Shown here: one piece after another, positions 24,944-37,800 of the stretch | Layout of the letters: every line of letters starts with the position of its first letter | Position numbering within the stretch: the first letter of the stretch is position 1 | Assembly (NCBI GenBank): GCA_950295325.1 | Contig: OX485806.1 | Location: 23,252,001 to 23,316,000, forward strand | DNA: 64,000 nt | Source: Polytrichum commune | Lineage: Eukaryota; Streptophyta; Polytrichopsida; Polytrichales; Polytrichaceae | Reading direction: 5' to 3' | Notes under the pieces: generated by a model | The model's database searches: none | What the model was told of the DNA's origin: nothing | What the model saw: only the letters and a program-made list of their open reading frames with translations | Program-made: the position numbers and the translations under genes

Positions 24944-25480
24944 GACAAGGTCTTTCACGAGTGACTCCTGGAAATCTGCGATAGCCTCATACCATTGCTT
25001 GAAAACCCCAGACTGGATCCCTGGGACTCCAAATTAAATTCACAGAGTCTTCTGCATCCCCAATAACGAAACCCAGAACGCCGTTATTCGACATCCCAAA
25101 CTGGAAACACCCAAGAACTCGAAATCTAAGCTCGATTTCGCAACGCAACTTTCAAAGGAAGGGGAACATGACCGGAAGACCTGACTGAGAGCTACAGTGA
25201 TCATCAGGGCTGAATTCAAGCAACCGGGAAGAAATTTCTCCGAAATGGGTTTAAGGTTCTCGATCTATCTTATTTTCAAGTTTTTAATGAATCGTGATGC
25301 TGTCTCTGCTTACTTACTCACTAAGTGGTTTATGAAACGCATCATCTTTCAATTTTCACCTCTGTGATTCTGTCCATCGAACAAACTCCCTCAACAAAAA
25401 CACGCCACTCTTATTCCGCAGTACCCACAAATTTAGTTCCCCTTGACAAACACACGAACACAAAGATCTTACTAGAAGAT
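24944..25480 (-). promoter_or_regulatory. DUF707 5' UTR and promoter region
   Basis: The sequence upstream of the start codon contains the leader; an in-frame stop near 25031-25033 closes the upstream frame. No clear TATA box could be fixed. The position is assigned by proximity only. Confidence 0.45.
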
Positions 25481-27693
25481 GCTTAAGTGCAAGTGCTTAA
25501 GTACACAGATGAAGCTTAAGAGGTATTTTAAGAAATTTGAAAGCACCCGGCAAGCCGATTCCGAGTCGGAGGTGACACTTGAGGAAAGATCGACAGGGAC
25601 AAACCCTTCACGCATCCGATACGACTCGATCATCAACGTTTCCCTAATCAAACCTCCGGTCCCACTTGAAAACCGTCCTCCGAGCGACGGATGGATGATT
25701 CCTTCGCACTTAAATTTCGGGTCCTTCAAAGTCCAAATTCACAACATGCAAGATAAATGTTGACTTGGCAGCCGGCGGTGGCTCGCCCACAAATGGATGG
25801 CCCACCCATCCAACAAAGCATCAACAATACTTACTTAACCCACCATGAATTCATCCATTAAGACAAGAGACGCCGTTTACTCTCCTCGCAGGGGCCACTT
25901 CTGGCATGTGGCAGCATCCGTCGGCATCTCCGTCTGTAATAGTGTGAAAAGTGGCTGTAATAGTGTGAAAAGTGGTGGGCCAGCATCTATTTCTGTAACA
26001 TAATCCCCAGCAAATTTCTCCTCTGGAACCGGACGGAAATGTTGATGTGATCGGGGCATGAGTCCCCCTTCTCCTTCAGGAAAGAATACCTCATCTACTG
26101 CTTTCAGATATTTCTTCGACACATGTAGATATCTTTTTACCACTGGATTGACCTGTTGTTGCTTTTCTTCTATGCCATTTTAGATCAGGAAGAACTCACG
26201 AGGAAGCCACTTGGGTACAGCATTTTCGATGCAAATGGCAAGTTAGATATCTACTTCGAATGGGAACTATTCATGCATGCATCGCAAGCTCTGGCTTGGC
26301 ATTCAGGGTAGAAGCAGATCACTGTATAGGTTATCTCGGATGAAAAGGATTTTAGGTCAGCGATGGTGTTTTCAAGGTTGTGCGGGTACCTTGAAATTCC
26401 AGAAGGGTAAGTTACCAATGAGTCTCGCTGGAAACAGGAAAGTGAAAGTTGGAGTTCACTTAAACCCCCCTTCAGTTGCATCGAGTCCTTGTAGAGTTGC
26501 TCTGCATAAAACCCACCTCATGGCAAGGAAGATATTCTGGCTTTGAAATAGGTATTCCTTGACCTTTTAGACAGCGTGCGTTTGAACGTCTTAGATCAAC
26601 TTTCAGTTTGCATGTACTAAACCCTTGTACTATACCCTCATTTAACATATGTGGAATTTGATAACAGAGCAGGGAAATCAATCAACTTGGAATGTCAAAA
26701 TGGCTACAAGAGGTGTGATGCAAAAGCTCTGCTTCTTGTACTTTCAATTCAAAGTGCATGTTCTCAGGTTGTTGTTGTCAATTCACAACGAAAGATTGGT
26801 TTCCAACATCGCGACAATCCTCTGATAGCAGCATAAAAATCAATTTTTTTGTATCCCCAATATCCCTTTGATGTAGAGATAGTGATAACATTGTTCAAAA
26901 ATTTACGTACTCTGGTTCCTATGACAACAGATGGACTCTCTGACAACACCAAGAATTTTCAGTAGACACAAGTTGAATAAGTATCTGCTGCGAAACAATA
27001 GCAACTACACTAGACCCTGATAAAGGGCCTTGAAAAGATATATGTGTGTGTGTGTGTGTGTGTGTGCGTGCGCGCGTGCGCGCGCGCGCTTTGAAAAGAT
27101 ATGAGTGCATGGAAGCAGTCCAAAAATTAAGTTGGACCAGCTTTAACACGTAGGGACCAGTAACTATTCAGAACAGTTGCTAGCTACTGTATCTCCTTCC
27201 AATTTAACTATAAGATTGGCCAATACATCTTGAAACATTGCTCAAGTTCATGCAAAAAGCCAATCCTTCTGAGAAATATTGAGGAACATATGTCCACCGA
27301 AGCAATGAACAAATGGGCATGAATTGCCTTGGTTCACATATCACACTCTAGAGAGGAGAGGTAAATGAATTGTTGAAACCAGTCAGCTTTAATTCTCCAA
27401 AGTTTTACAACACTCATAGCTACAAGACCTGCCAAGCAAGTCCAGAGAAAATCTACACAGTATTGCAAGTATGTGGTAGTTGATAAGACCAAGCATCCCC
27501 AGCAATCTTCAGTGGAGTACACTTACATGTCTGACGCAAATTTCACTTCCCAACACTCCTGTCCTTCTGAGAGCCCTCATTCTCAATCCTAATAAGCAAT
27601 ATTATGATCCAGTTCCATCTTGAGTAATTCTACCCATTGGATCGTTGCTCAAGCTGTCTGCCACAGAAAAGGCATGCATTGCATCCTCAGAAT
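25481..27693. other. intergenic stretch between DUF707 and LSG1
   Basis: No gene can be supported. Two protein-like open stretches occur in opposite directions at 25877-26143 (minus) and 26166-26309 (plus, with EELTRKPLGYSIFDANGKLD), without a recognised family. A 21-bp exact tandem duplication is at 25934-25975. An alternating purine-pyrimidine tract is at 27042-27090. The LSG1 3' UTR occupies the right end. Confidence 0.5.
27030..27102. repeat. (TG)n(CG)n tract flanked by direct repeats
   Basis: An alternating purine-pyrimidine tract (TG then TGCG/CGCG, 27042-27090) lies between two exact copies of TTGAAAAGATAT (27030-27041 and 27091-27102). Such tracts favour left-handed DNA. The direct repeats suggest expansion or insertion inside a small duplicated site. 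Confidence 0.9.
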
Positions 27694-30600
27694 CTAGGCA
27701 GATAGACGAACCTTAGCTGCCCCGTGACTCACAGCCTTCTGGATAACCCCTGAGGCAGGCATACCATCCGACCCATCATTTGTCACCCTCCATGACCGGT
27801 CTTTCTTTCGCGGTGCCTTTCTGTGCTGCTTGTGTGAAGTTTTCTTGACTTTTGTTTTCGAGTCCTTTAAATTAGTTCCCATACTTACAGTATCCATATC
27901 AGCAAAAACATCATCCATGTTTGTGTCACCTATGCCTAACATCTTTCCTCCTGAAGGTCCACCAGCTTCACCTTCACTTCTTGTTGAATCTTCCGGAAAC
28001 TCAGAGTCACTACTACCCTCCTCTGAATCATACTCGTCTTCATCATGTGTCAGTGTAACGTTCTTTTGGGAAAAGCCAACTTGTTCTTCATTTGGAGGCG
28101 CATAACAAAATAGAATTTTTCCACTTAGATAATCCTTCAAAATTGTTCGAGAGGCTCGAGTCTCATCAGGCAATCCACTAGTAGCAACCTGGCCACGGGA
28201 CATAGCGTATGCCCTGAGTAACTCAGCTGCAGTAGGAGGCCTATTGGGATTTTCATATACTTTTGGAGAAGGTAGAGTGAACCCATATGTAGACTCCAAA
28301 ACTGCCCTTGGGACTTGATTAGCCACAACTTGAATAGGTCCACGATGATCAGTCATGCGGTCGATGGGAAGCACTCCAGCAGCAACCATCTCCGATCGTG
28401 AACTTGTGAAGGAAGGGAACACGAGACCTGGACAATCACACAACATAAGTCTTTCACTTATGATCAATGTTTGAAAATGCTTTGTTTTTCCTGGAGTAGA
28501 CGTGACCCCTGTTTTCTTCTCGCCCACTAGTGCATTGATAGTGGATGATTTACCCACATTGGGATACCCAACAAAACCCACAACCACTCTTCCAGTTGCA
28601 CTTGACATGGCAGCACCAGAATCATTCTCTGAATTCCGCTTTGCTAGCTCACTCCCTTGAGTTTCCAGATGTTCTGATAATGACACCTGCGTGGCCTGTC
28701 TCCTGGTCTCTGCTATGTCTTCAGCCACCCTTTGTAACCGGCTCAGAAGTACTTCACGTCCCAAAATGGCGGTGTCGTCATCCTCTTCAACTGTACCAGC
28801 CCCATCTGCCCTAGGAAAATCCTTCCCTTCTAGTTCAGCTGTAGCAGCTTTGGCAGACCAAAACATATATGAAATTCCCTGCTCTTTAAGATACTTGGCC
28901 CACTTTTTCCTGCAAGAGCACAGACGCAGGTGTTAACTTTCTATCAACTAGGCAAAAGAGATGAAGATAGACACACCCGTTGCAATGTAATACTTGTTCA
29001 AGATTTGATACTCGAATGACTAATCAGATGATACAATTAACTTCTCAATAGACATACAGTCAGGTCAATAGTTGCATACTTTAGACTTGGGTATCAGGAT
29101 CTGGACATCATAGATAGAACAAACAGCACGCTGATTGGCAAATGCGTCAGTAATTAGAATTCATACCTAGCATCTAGTGTCAGCAGATCGGATTTATTAA
29201 GAAGTAGCATTGTCTTCCTGTGAGGATCAAGCTCCTTCACATATGCCTGGTCATAACACCAGTAGAGCATCAGTACAGTAATCACCAAACAATTTCCTAG
29301 CAATTGAATACACATAGTACTCAAAATACTGTGACAGCGACACAAACTTGCACTGTAAAATCTGGCTAAAAAAACCAAATATCAAGCTAAGCTATTAGCT
29401 ACTGTCCATACCTCTAAATCAGGACAGCGGTAGAAGAGTGGATTGCGAGCATCAACTACCATAACCACCTGCACATACAGGATTTATGCATCATCAGTCA
29501 CTACAAACATGACTCAATATGTAAAATCTACCAACATCTAAAAACTCACCAATAAGATGGCGAATAGATAACAGTAAGGCAATCTAATTAATGTAAAGAC
29601 AAAGGAAGTAGAAGACCATGAACAGACTCGGACATCCCAGAACTCTCTCCAAAGAAATCAGATTGCTTAAAATTAAAAGGAGTAGATAACAAATTCAATG
29701 TGAAAATAAAACATGTTTGTTATCTTACATTAGTAGAATAAAATTAAGTATGACATGACTACATACATGCCTTGACTTGCTGCAAGTATGACACACAAAA
29801 AAAGTTACTGAAAGAGTTACCAGGTCACATCGTTCTAATACTCGCCACAACTGCCTCCATATGTCAAGATTTTTCTCAAAGGGTGTAAGCACTAGCTTTT
29901 CATTATCTTCCAATCTGCAAGACCATCCAAATTTGATTTAACAATGTCAAAGAAGCCACATTCCTGAGGCAACAATACCCTCTACTGCATTATGATGGGA
30001 CACAACCTTCTGCAACTTGCATCACTCTTCATTTAGTAACATCCCCCATACAATACTCATTTACAACATTACTCTTCACCAAAAATATCCTCACAAACAC
30101 CTGTTGTCATCCAAAGGTTGTGAGGACTTTCAAACATACCCAGCTAATCCACGGCGCCAACTCAGGAATGATTGGCGTTCATTCAGATCCAACTCTTGAG
30201 GAGTCATAGTAGATTTCCATGCAGGTCTGCATACATCACACCTCCCAGTCAATTCCAAATCAAGAATGCAGGTAGAAATAAAACATATGTGTGTATAATG
30301 ACAACAACCTGTAGAGAAGACAAATACAAGGACCTAAATAAACCTGTCCTAGTAACATATACAAACCTAGGGGCTCAAAAAGTGCCTATGTCCTTTCAAA
30401 GGGATTTGCCTTGCATAATAAGGGGAGTTGAAGCACAAACCAATACAAGGAACTCATCAAATCACACAACAACCAAGACTACACAATTAATTACTTGTCC
30501 AAAGGGTGAAATATAGAAACCTTCTTGGAATGGTGAGACTGGCTGCATGCAGAGCCTCCTCAGCTCTACGCTCCTCCTTTGTAGCCTCCAAAGCATCCAC

Positions 30601-31351
30601 ATCAGTTTCACTGTGTCAAGCAACACTACAACACATTAGAACTTCTGCAAAACAAAGACAGAATTCCTCGTGGCCTCAAACATAATTCACAAACTTAAAA
30701 CAGGTTAAAAGACTCTCAACACAGAGGATGCAAAGACTTGAACTAAGAGCAAAAAGAGAGCTATAAAAACATTCCAGAAAAAAAAACAAAGAAATTCACA
30801 ATCGTATCAAAAGCATCATAGTGTGATTATGACCTAAATCATCTGAGGAAGAAATAGTGCCGCCGCATGTATTTCTTTTTTTCTTTTTCAAAATCGGTCT
30901 GCTGGCCGACAAACAGAGTTTGCATTATAGTGTAATTGTGACCTAAATTTTTTTGAGTAGGAAATAATGCGGCAGCATGTATTCATTTCACAGAACCGGC
31001 CTGCTGGCTGATATACAGAGTTTTGGCAAGCGTAAGACAGTCGCAAAAAGAATCAGAGAAATTCGCAATCACATCAAAAAGCATCATGGTGTAATTGCAA
31101 CCTAGAAGAATTTTCAAAAAGACTTACGGATTAATGAGAAGCTCTGGGAGGGGATTGAGCGCCGAGAAGACCTTGCCAGCAAGCTCAGCTTGCTCCATCA
31201 CCTCATCCAAATCCCGCACATCAATTTGCGACTCCAGAGGTTTATTGTGACTGGCGGTTGCTCGAGCCTGCCTCTCTTTCATGGCCGCTTGCGTACGCTG
31301 TTTGATGAGCACCTGGCCGGGGCCCTGACTCAGCTTCGATTTGTGCTTCAT
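27694..31351 (-). CDS. LSG1: Large subunit GTPase 1 (LSG1), circularly permuted ribosome-biogenesis GTPase, 7 exons
   Basis: Hand-built exons in transcript order: 31351-31128, 30610-30521, 30226-30140, 29914-29821, 29468-29412, 29246-29167, 28909-27694. All junctions are GT-AG and in frame; total 1848 nt, 615 residues. LSG1 acts in the cytoplasm on late pre-60S ribosomal subunits, promoting release of the export adaptor NMD3. The family signature is the permuted motif order. EDNEKLVLTPFEKNLDIWRQ leads to VVMVVDARNPLFY. Next come G4 NKSD (residues 201-204) and G5 SAK (229-231), and only then G1 GYPNVGKSS (325-333), G2-region TSTPGKTKHFQ and G3 DCPGLVFPS (369-372). An acidic linker (DEDEYDSEEGSSDSE) and a basic C-terminus (KKTSHKQHRKAPRKKDRS) follow, as in other plant LSG1 proteins. 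The start ATG has a good context (GCCATGA). No key residue is missing, so it looks functional. Confidence 0.96.
30800..31127. repeat. imperfect tandem repeat in LSG1 intron 1
   Basis: A unit of about 115 bases is repeated: 30808-30919 and 30926-31024, with a third partial unit at about 31057-31114. Shared words are GCATCAT(A/G)GTGT, GACCTAAAT, GGAAATAATGC/GAAATAGTGC, CATGTATT and CTGCTGGC. The partial unit stops close to the intron 1 donor. Confidence 0.6.
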
Positions 31352-31466
31352 GGCTGCCACTCTTTCTCTTCTTCTGTTTCTCTCTTTCTCTGTGTCTGAT
31401 TGGAAAGAAAACGAAGCTTGACGATGTCTACGAAGAATGATGTCCAGAAAAAAACCTTGAAAGCTT

Positions 31467-31475
31467 AAACCCTAA
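31467..31475. promoter_or_regulatory. telo-box (AAACCCTAA) upstream of LSG1
   Basis: AAACCCTAA lies 116 bases upstream of the LSG1 start codon. In plants this element is enriched near the transcription start of ribosomal-protein and ribosome-biogenesis genes, which fits LSG1. Its activity here is inference. Confidence 0.5.
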
Positions 31476-32315
31476 CTGTAAAACCTGGTGGAACTGAATA
31501 GTACCGGAGAAGGAAAGAGAAAAAACCCTGGAAAGTCACATGGGAGGGAGGCCTTGGAGGCATGGAACCTTCTTGGGAAATTAGGTCTTCATTGCGGTCT
31601 GAATGGGGAACACCTGCTCAAAACACCAGTTATTCCAAGCCTGGACTTGGGTTATCAAGATTGCCACCACACTGGCGACAGTTATTGGAGTCATGAAGCC
31701 ACCTATGGATGTTATTCGTATAGATATGTTGTTCATCCAAATGAACATATTCATCCAATTTCTCATGAACACGTCAACCCTCCGGCCCGGTCCTTATTTA
31801 CATAATGCCCTGGTCCAAGGGCCTTATGGAGTGTAAATCTCTGAGGATAATTTTAGACCGCACGATTGAGAATTTGATCAACAGCTCAGGGTCGATTATA
31901 CCATGAATTTTTCATGGTTCCATGGCGAGCAATTGTGGGGTGTAAGGTGCCCGCTTTATACATTACAATAGTACCGCGCACACAAGCAAGGATCAGCCGC
32001 TCCGCCTAGTGGAGTGGATGAAACCCATCCCCACTCTGTGCAGGCCACCCTCCCTCCTTTGGCGAGGGTGGCGAAGTGGAATGTCTGCTGCAACCCGCAA
32101 GCCACGAGTTCGCCGCCCTCTGCCAGGTAATTACTTGTGCATTCTTTCACTACGGTACCTCATTTACTCCAGCAACACGTTTAAAAACACCTTCAACACT
32201 CTCAAACTTCATCTTTCTCCTTTCTTTCTCACACTCACATTTATAAAAAAAATCTTTTTCTTTTCTTTTCTTTCTCTTCACTCATGAATTAAGGTTTTTT
32301 TTTCCATCATGGAGG
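31476..32315. other. intergenic stretch upstream of LSG1
   Basis: No gene is supported. Open frames of 60-105 codons overlap on both strands at 31488-31836. Short GC-rich hairpins (for example CCACCCTCCC..GGGAGGGTGG-like, near 32045-32070) lie before the AT-rich transposon block. Confidence 0.45.
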
Positions 32316-33075
32316 ATGGATTAAGATTTTTGGGGACCATGGTATTGGCATCACTTCCAGATTTTGACACTCAAGCTCCTTCAACCGATGGACAAATTGC
32401 GGGTTTAGGCTCACTACCTCTTTAGCAAGGGAGTGGACTCATGTTGCTACTAGATACCTTATTGGATTGGTAAAGGAGATGATTGAGAATTATGGTATAA
32501 CTTTTCTAAGCAACAACATTGGAAAAGGGATTAGAGAGCATGTTGTGAGGGTTCATCCTAATGAAGCAAGAAGAACTTGGAGACAAATTAGGATCGAGTG
32601 GAACAAGCTCAAGGAACATTATCACAAGGAATAAATAAATAAAATGCACAATATTACATGTGATAATGCAATGGGTTTGGTTCAACATGATTGATTAAGT
32701 ATTTTCTCACACATTAATGGTGATGGAGTTCCTGGTAATATGAACATTGGTGAGAATGTGGGTGTAGAAGAACAACCTTCAATTTAACATGAAAAAACAA
32801 CATAGCAGGCTCAAAAAGTGGAACCAAAGTCTCCAACAACCAAAATTGCTAATTTCTTTGGTGTCAAAAGACAACATGTGAAGAGGAAAATGTTAGTTAA
32901 TGATATGACAATTTCATTCGATTGTTTCTGAGAGTCTACTTGTAAAATTGATGAATTGAAGTTAGAGATGTTCAAACACATGCATCACAAAAAAAGATGG
33001 CATTTTTTTTTGTAAAATATGCTCTAAGGCTTGAAGAGGCAATTATGGCAATTTACCAATTGGATATCACTAATT
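32316..33075 (+). pseudogene. PIF/Harbinger ORF1-like (Myb/SANT-type) relic
   Basis: Plus-strand fragments in shifting frames give TRYLIGLVKEMIENYG, then HVVRVHPNEARRTWRQIR followed by EWNKLKEHYHKE. This resembles the helix-turn-helix W..LK..Y end of the Myb/SANT-like domain of plant PIF/Harbinger ORF1 proteins. It is followed by TTKIANFFGVKR and a C-terminal ALRLEEAIMAIYQL-like amphipathic end. Stops and frameshifts break it. Pairing with minus-strand transposase remains at 34.5 and 38.7 kb suggests two convergent genes of one element. The family call rests on weak motif resemblance. Confidence 0.5.
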
Positions 33076-34499
33076 TATTTTTATTTATCATTTTCATGCA
33101 ATTTAACAATATCAATTTTCCATACATTTATATTTCCAAATTCTTATAAATTCATTACTTATTTTTTATGAATTTATATTATATATATAATAAATTTTAA
33201 ATATTAAATAAACATTTACATCTTATTTTTATTGGATAAATGACAATAGGTAAAATATGTTAATAATATAAAAGAAAATATATAAACCTTTAAAAATTTT
33301 AAAACCACATCATGATTGCTTTCTCAATAGTCAAATAAATAATATTTATACATAATAAATCTACTTGATACTAATCAAAAATTTGATTGAATGCACACAT
33401 TACATGTATAGAATTTGTTTAAAATTATACCCTTATAATTTTTATAATTTTTATTAATGATAAATTCTCAAATATTCTCACACAACAAGATTTTGAATTG
33501 TCAAAATGTAAACACTCTATAATTTTTAAAACAATATTTACTCCCTGAGGCATAACATTCATCAGGACCCAGTTGCATGTTATAAATTATACATTTTAAA
33601 AATAATGGAACAATTAATATATTTGCTTATGTTACATTTGATTTAAATTTGGTATAATGTATTATCAATGAGACTCTAAATATATTAATTACCAGACTAA
33701 TTATTTGAATGTATTTATACTTAAAAATATAATACATCTTTAATTTAATTTTCTCAATATATATATAATATGTTACAAATTTTTAAAATAGATATAAATT
33801 TATCAAAAAAACTGTAATAAATAAATTATTTAATGATATTAAATTATTGTTTTATTAATTTAGTTAATATTCACTAGTCAGGTGTTACAGGTGCGATAAG
33901 TGGTTATACAATTATAATTACAGTTTCTTTTGCCTCACTATCTTATACAACAAATGTCAAACTAGACATATCACAAAAATGCTCAACAAGGTTGCTGGAA
34001 TTCAACATATTACAACAACTCAAATAATCAAGAAAAATATTTTTTAACATTTTGAATTCAAAACTCTTATAGATGTAATATATACTTGCACGTTGATTTT
34101 AATCAAAATATCCTAAGTACTTAAGTATTAAAGTTGAATTTACTTAATAATTGTGTGATTATAAATATGATAGAGTTTGAAATTAAATTAAATAATGTTT
34201 TTTTCTTAATAATATATTTATTATTACATAAAATAATAGACAATAGTATAGTCTAACAAATCATAAAATTGGATTTCTTGCTATCCATAATTCAAAAGTT
34301 GATGCTCTTATTTGGTTGCTAATTATTTTACCAACCCAACTATCACCGAATAATATCATAACACATCTACGTACTTCAATAAAATGATCAAGGCATCAAT
34401 CTATGTCTTTAGCAATAAAATTTACTTAGAGCAAATCTTACAAAAGTAATGAAAAATATAACAGGCATAAGAATTTGTGGTAGCCCTATTTACTTTAAT
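33076..34499. other. very AT-rich stretch inside the PIF/Harbinger relic
   Basis: Strongly AT-rich sequence without an open frame of note. It lies between the convergent ORF1-like and transposase-like remains, where a PIF/Harbinger element would have its intergenic region. Confidence 0.5.
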
Positions 34500-34850
34500 A
34501 TTTAAAATTTATGGAATCCTTCATCAAATCTTTAAGAGCTTCAAAAGTATGTTCAATCACAACATTTCATGAATTTATAAAATTATTAACAATGACATTG
34601 GCCTTAAAATTCTTCAGTAAATACGAACATCTAAAATAGGTAGAATGACCAAGCACGTACGGTTGAACTTCAATTTTATTAATCTTCAAAATTTGTTTAA
34701 GTAATATTTCTTTTATCTTAAACTGCGTATAAATCGTAAACTATAGAAACTAACCAACATCATATACTCCACCAGATTGTCTTGCATAGACAATCCAAAA
34801 AATATTTCTGAATTACGTAGAATTTGTAATAACATATTATTAAAAAAATT
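34500..34850 (-). pseudogene. PIF/Harbinger transposase, C-terminal part (decayed)
   Basis: Minus-strand reading gives NNMLLQILRNSEIFFGLSM, a counterpart of the GS.ND..ILR.S block. After a frameshift comes KIEVQPYVLGHSTYFRCSYL then LKNFKANV, matching the PY.LGD.AYPL..YLLK.FK motif of the DDE_4 nuclease. Next is VIEHTFEALKDLMKDS, matching VENAFG.LK.R. The second DDE aspartate of the LGD block is His here (LGHS), so this copy is dead even apart from its frameshifts. The matching upstream half lies at 38610-38800, across a 3.6-kb insertion. Confidence 0.7.
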
Positions 34851-34855
34851 ATGGA

Positions 34856-37800
34856 AAAATGTCGTAGCACGGTGGTGACGTATTCAGTAAATCAACCTGA
34901 TAAACGCGTAAAACGTCACAGCCACGCCAAGTTCGTTCCCACGAAGAACATGCGGTCGTTCACAACACAGAGGGAGGAAATCTTTCACTAACACACACAC
35001 AAGAAACACCATAAACTAAGATAACACAAATCGGATTAAGAAATCCGGGAAATTACGGAAATTATAGCACGGAAATTTCCGCCTTCCCGGTAGTGGACAA
35101 GCTCCCACCCTAGAGTAGTAACAACAATAGACTCAGCGTCCCGAATCCATAGTATAACAACTATATACACTCCATTCTAAGATTCTTTATTATGGGTCAT
35201 GACTTCCGGGATAAGGTTTCCGCGATAGAGGTAGCGGATCTGACCTATATTTCCACTATCCGCTAGATTTTTGACCGTGTCACAAGAACAATAATTCTAG
35301 TGTTTTAGGCTAGAATGCTCAGAGAGACTTGGTAGTTGTTCATCAGGATCTCGCCCTTTAGGTTGGTTTATCCGGGTTGTCTCCCTATCTTCACTTCCTC
35401 CTCCTAACTACTATTCCTTTAGATTGGTGTTATGATGGGGGCAACCCTCCCTCGGGAAGGTGTCCCACTCAGGTATCCGACACGTGCCACCCCCTTTGAC
35501 GGGGGGAAAGGTGGAGGAAATTTTGGATCTACAAAACCAGCCTGATCCGATTTCCGTGATGGCACAGTTTCCACTATACCACACGCGGAAACCGAATCCT
35601 CCATCGAGAAAGGTGGAAACGCAACATCTGCGCTCCTATCCTCACAATGGGTAATTTGTGCTGTTCCACCGGTCACACAGGATAAGACCCAGGGTATGAT
35701 GTTTTCCGTGACGGCGGGGCTAATATAGGGATGGGGCTACCACGCCTACCATCCGCGGTGGGAACCAAACGCCAGTCGCGGCAGGTGCATAAGTGTTTTA
35801 GACCAGTCCGTTACTGCTGATCGGTATGATCCACCTCTAGGTCACGGCAAGCGGAAGGCGTAAACCAGAACTCTCCCCCTACTATTGGACAAGTCTATCC
35901 ACTGCTGCTCATTGTCGGTCCCTAGTTGGACAGAGTAAGTGGGGAAGAACCTACCGTGTGCGCGGAACTCCCCTTGCCCAATAACCCCACGGTGGGGTTT
36001 TTTCCCCTTGCTCGTCCAATCCTTTCCGCCTTTTCGTGCTTAAGATTCCTCCGCCCATCACCTGCTGACACAGGGGCGTTTTAACCATACGCATCTCGGG
36101 GTATTACTGAACCCCTGTCCTATCACGGAATACTAACCTAACTAACCTACACAGTGATAGGGAATGGCGCAAAACTCGGAAACCTCAAGTACGGAAATGA
36201 GGGACCAATTGCATTACACATGGACTTAAGACTCAATTCAAACTGAAGGTGGAGTAAAGCATAAGGTCTGAATTGAACAAAAGAACACTTGCATTGCAAA
36301 ATGATGAGGAAAACACCGAAGTGCTCCCTTTTAAACCAAACTAACACCCACATGCCATGGTTTCCATGTAAGAAATCGCGGGCCACGTAGCAGTCCTGAC
36401 AATCCACCTTATTGAAAGGTCAGAACCTAAACAAAGAAAATGACAAAGCATACAATTCGGGTCAACTAACTACTTGCCCAAAACAACCCAAAATAGAATC
36501 CTAACTAAAATCTACTCCCTATCCTTCCGCTTCTTCAGCTTGGCTTCCTTCTTATTCTGCTTCCGCTCTTCGCAGCGGTCCACTCTGTCCGTTGCCAAAG
36601 ATGGAGCACGTGGTGGTGGCACTGACACCTCGTGAGCATTCGGCGCGGGAATCACTCTCACGTGGTCCACCGTCTCCGCAACGTCCGACGCCAATGGTGC
36701 GGACAATTGGTTGTCCGGTGGAAATCCTGGAGCAAGTAGTGCAAGCGGCGGCGGATCCCGGGCAACCATCTGGAAGGCCATGGCAGGGCTCGGTGGTGTT
36801 ACCTCGGCCACGTGGCAACCATCCAAGGTTTCCTTCCCAACAGTGGAGGAAACCGGGTTGGCATTGAAAACCACCACCTCAGTGGCGAAAACCGGCGGTG
36901 CCGTGATGTCTTCCACTTGGTCCACCTCTTCCCCATGTTGGTTTCCACCTCCTACCGCGGTACCCTGAATTTCCACCATATCATGAGTGGTCAAGTCGGA
37001 GTAGCTCGATGAGGTCTCCCCTTCTTCCGATGACTCTACCGTGATGGGAAACAACTCCATGCAGCTAGCAATGAGAACCTTCATTGCTTTCAAAGTTGCG
37101 TTCATCTTACTTCCTTGATCCATGATGAAGGTAACCATCTTCGACCCGAAAACGTGGCCCGCATTCTTCAATTCCGCGTCGAACATCTTGGCATTCCACC
37201 ACACATTCCCCGGGATATCCACCATGTCACTCACTTTTTGCACCGTGAGGATGGTATCCTTCACCTGCTTCAGGAGCGTCTCTCGCTCCGCCTCAAACTT
37301 CCGCACTTACTCCGTGGTCTTCCGATTTTCCGCAGTAAGGTGGTCCACCTTACGCTCCAGCTCCAGCAACTGGCGTGGATCTTGAATGGCTTCTTGTATT
37401 GCGGCAACCAAACTCTCCCGCGGAAGATTGCCTACAAGTTCTCCCACCTGTTGCATTTGCAGCTCATACTTCGCAATCCGGGACCGCACTCCCTTCAGGT
37501 CGCGGATAATGGAATCCACCAGATTGTCCTCCAAGGTGAAAGTAGAGGTTCCACCTCCTCCGGGCTTGGTGGCGGACTTAGTCCGCGTCACAAGATTCCC
37601 CAACATCAGTTTCCTCTTCTTGGACACGGGTTGTTCTTCGATGCTGAAGTCCGCCACATCTTCCTCCTTCAAATACTCCTAGCCCATCTCTGGCTTCGAG
37701 TCGGTGGTTTGGAGCTCCCGCATAATCTGATGCCCTGTCCATTGGGTTTCTTCTTCGTCCGTGAGCAAGTTTTCGTGCGCGTAAAGGTGGAAGAGGAAAT

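Noticed and set aside
27830-28936. plus-strand frames of 81-91 codons over LSG1 exon 7
   Set aside because: Antisense shadows of the conserved GTPase exon.
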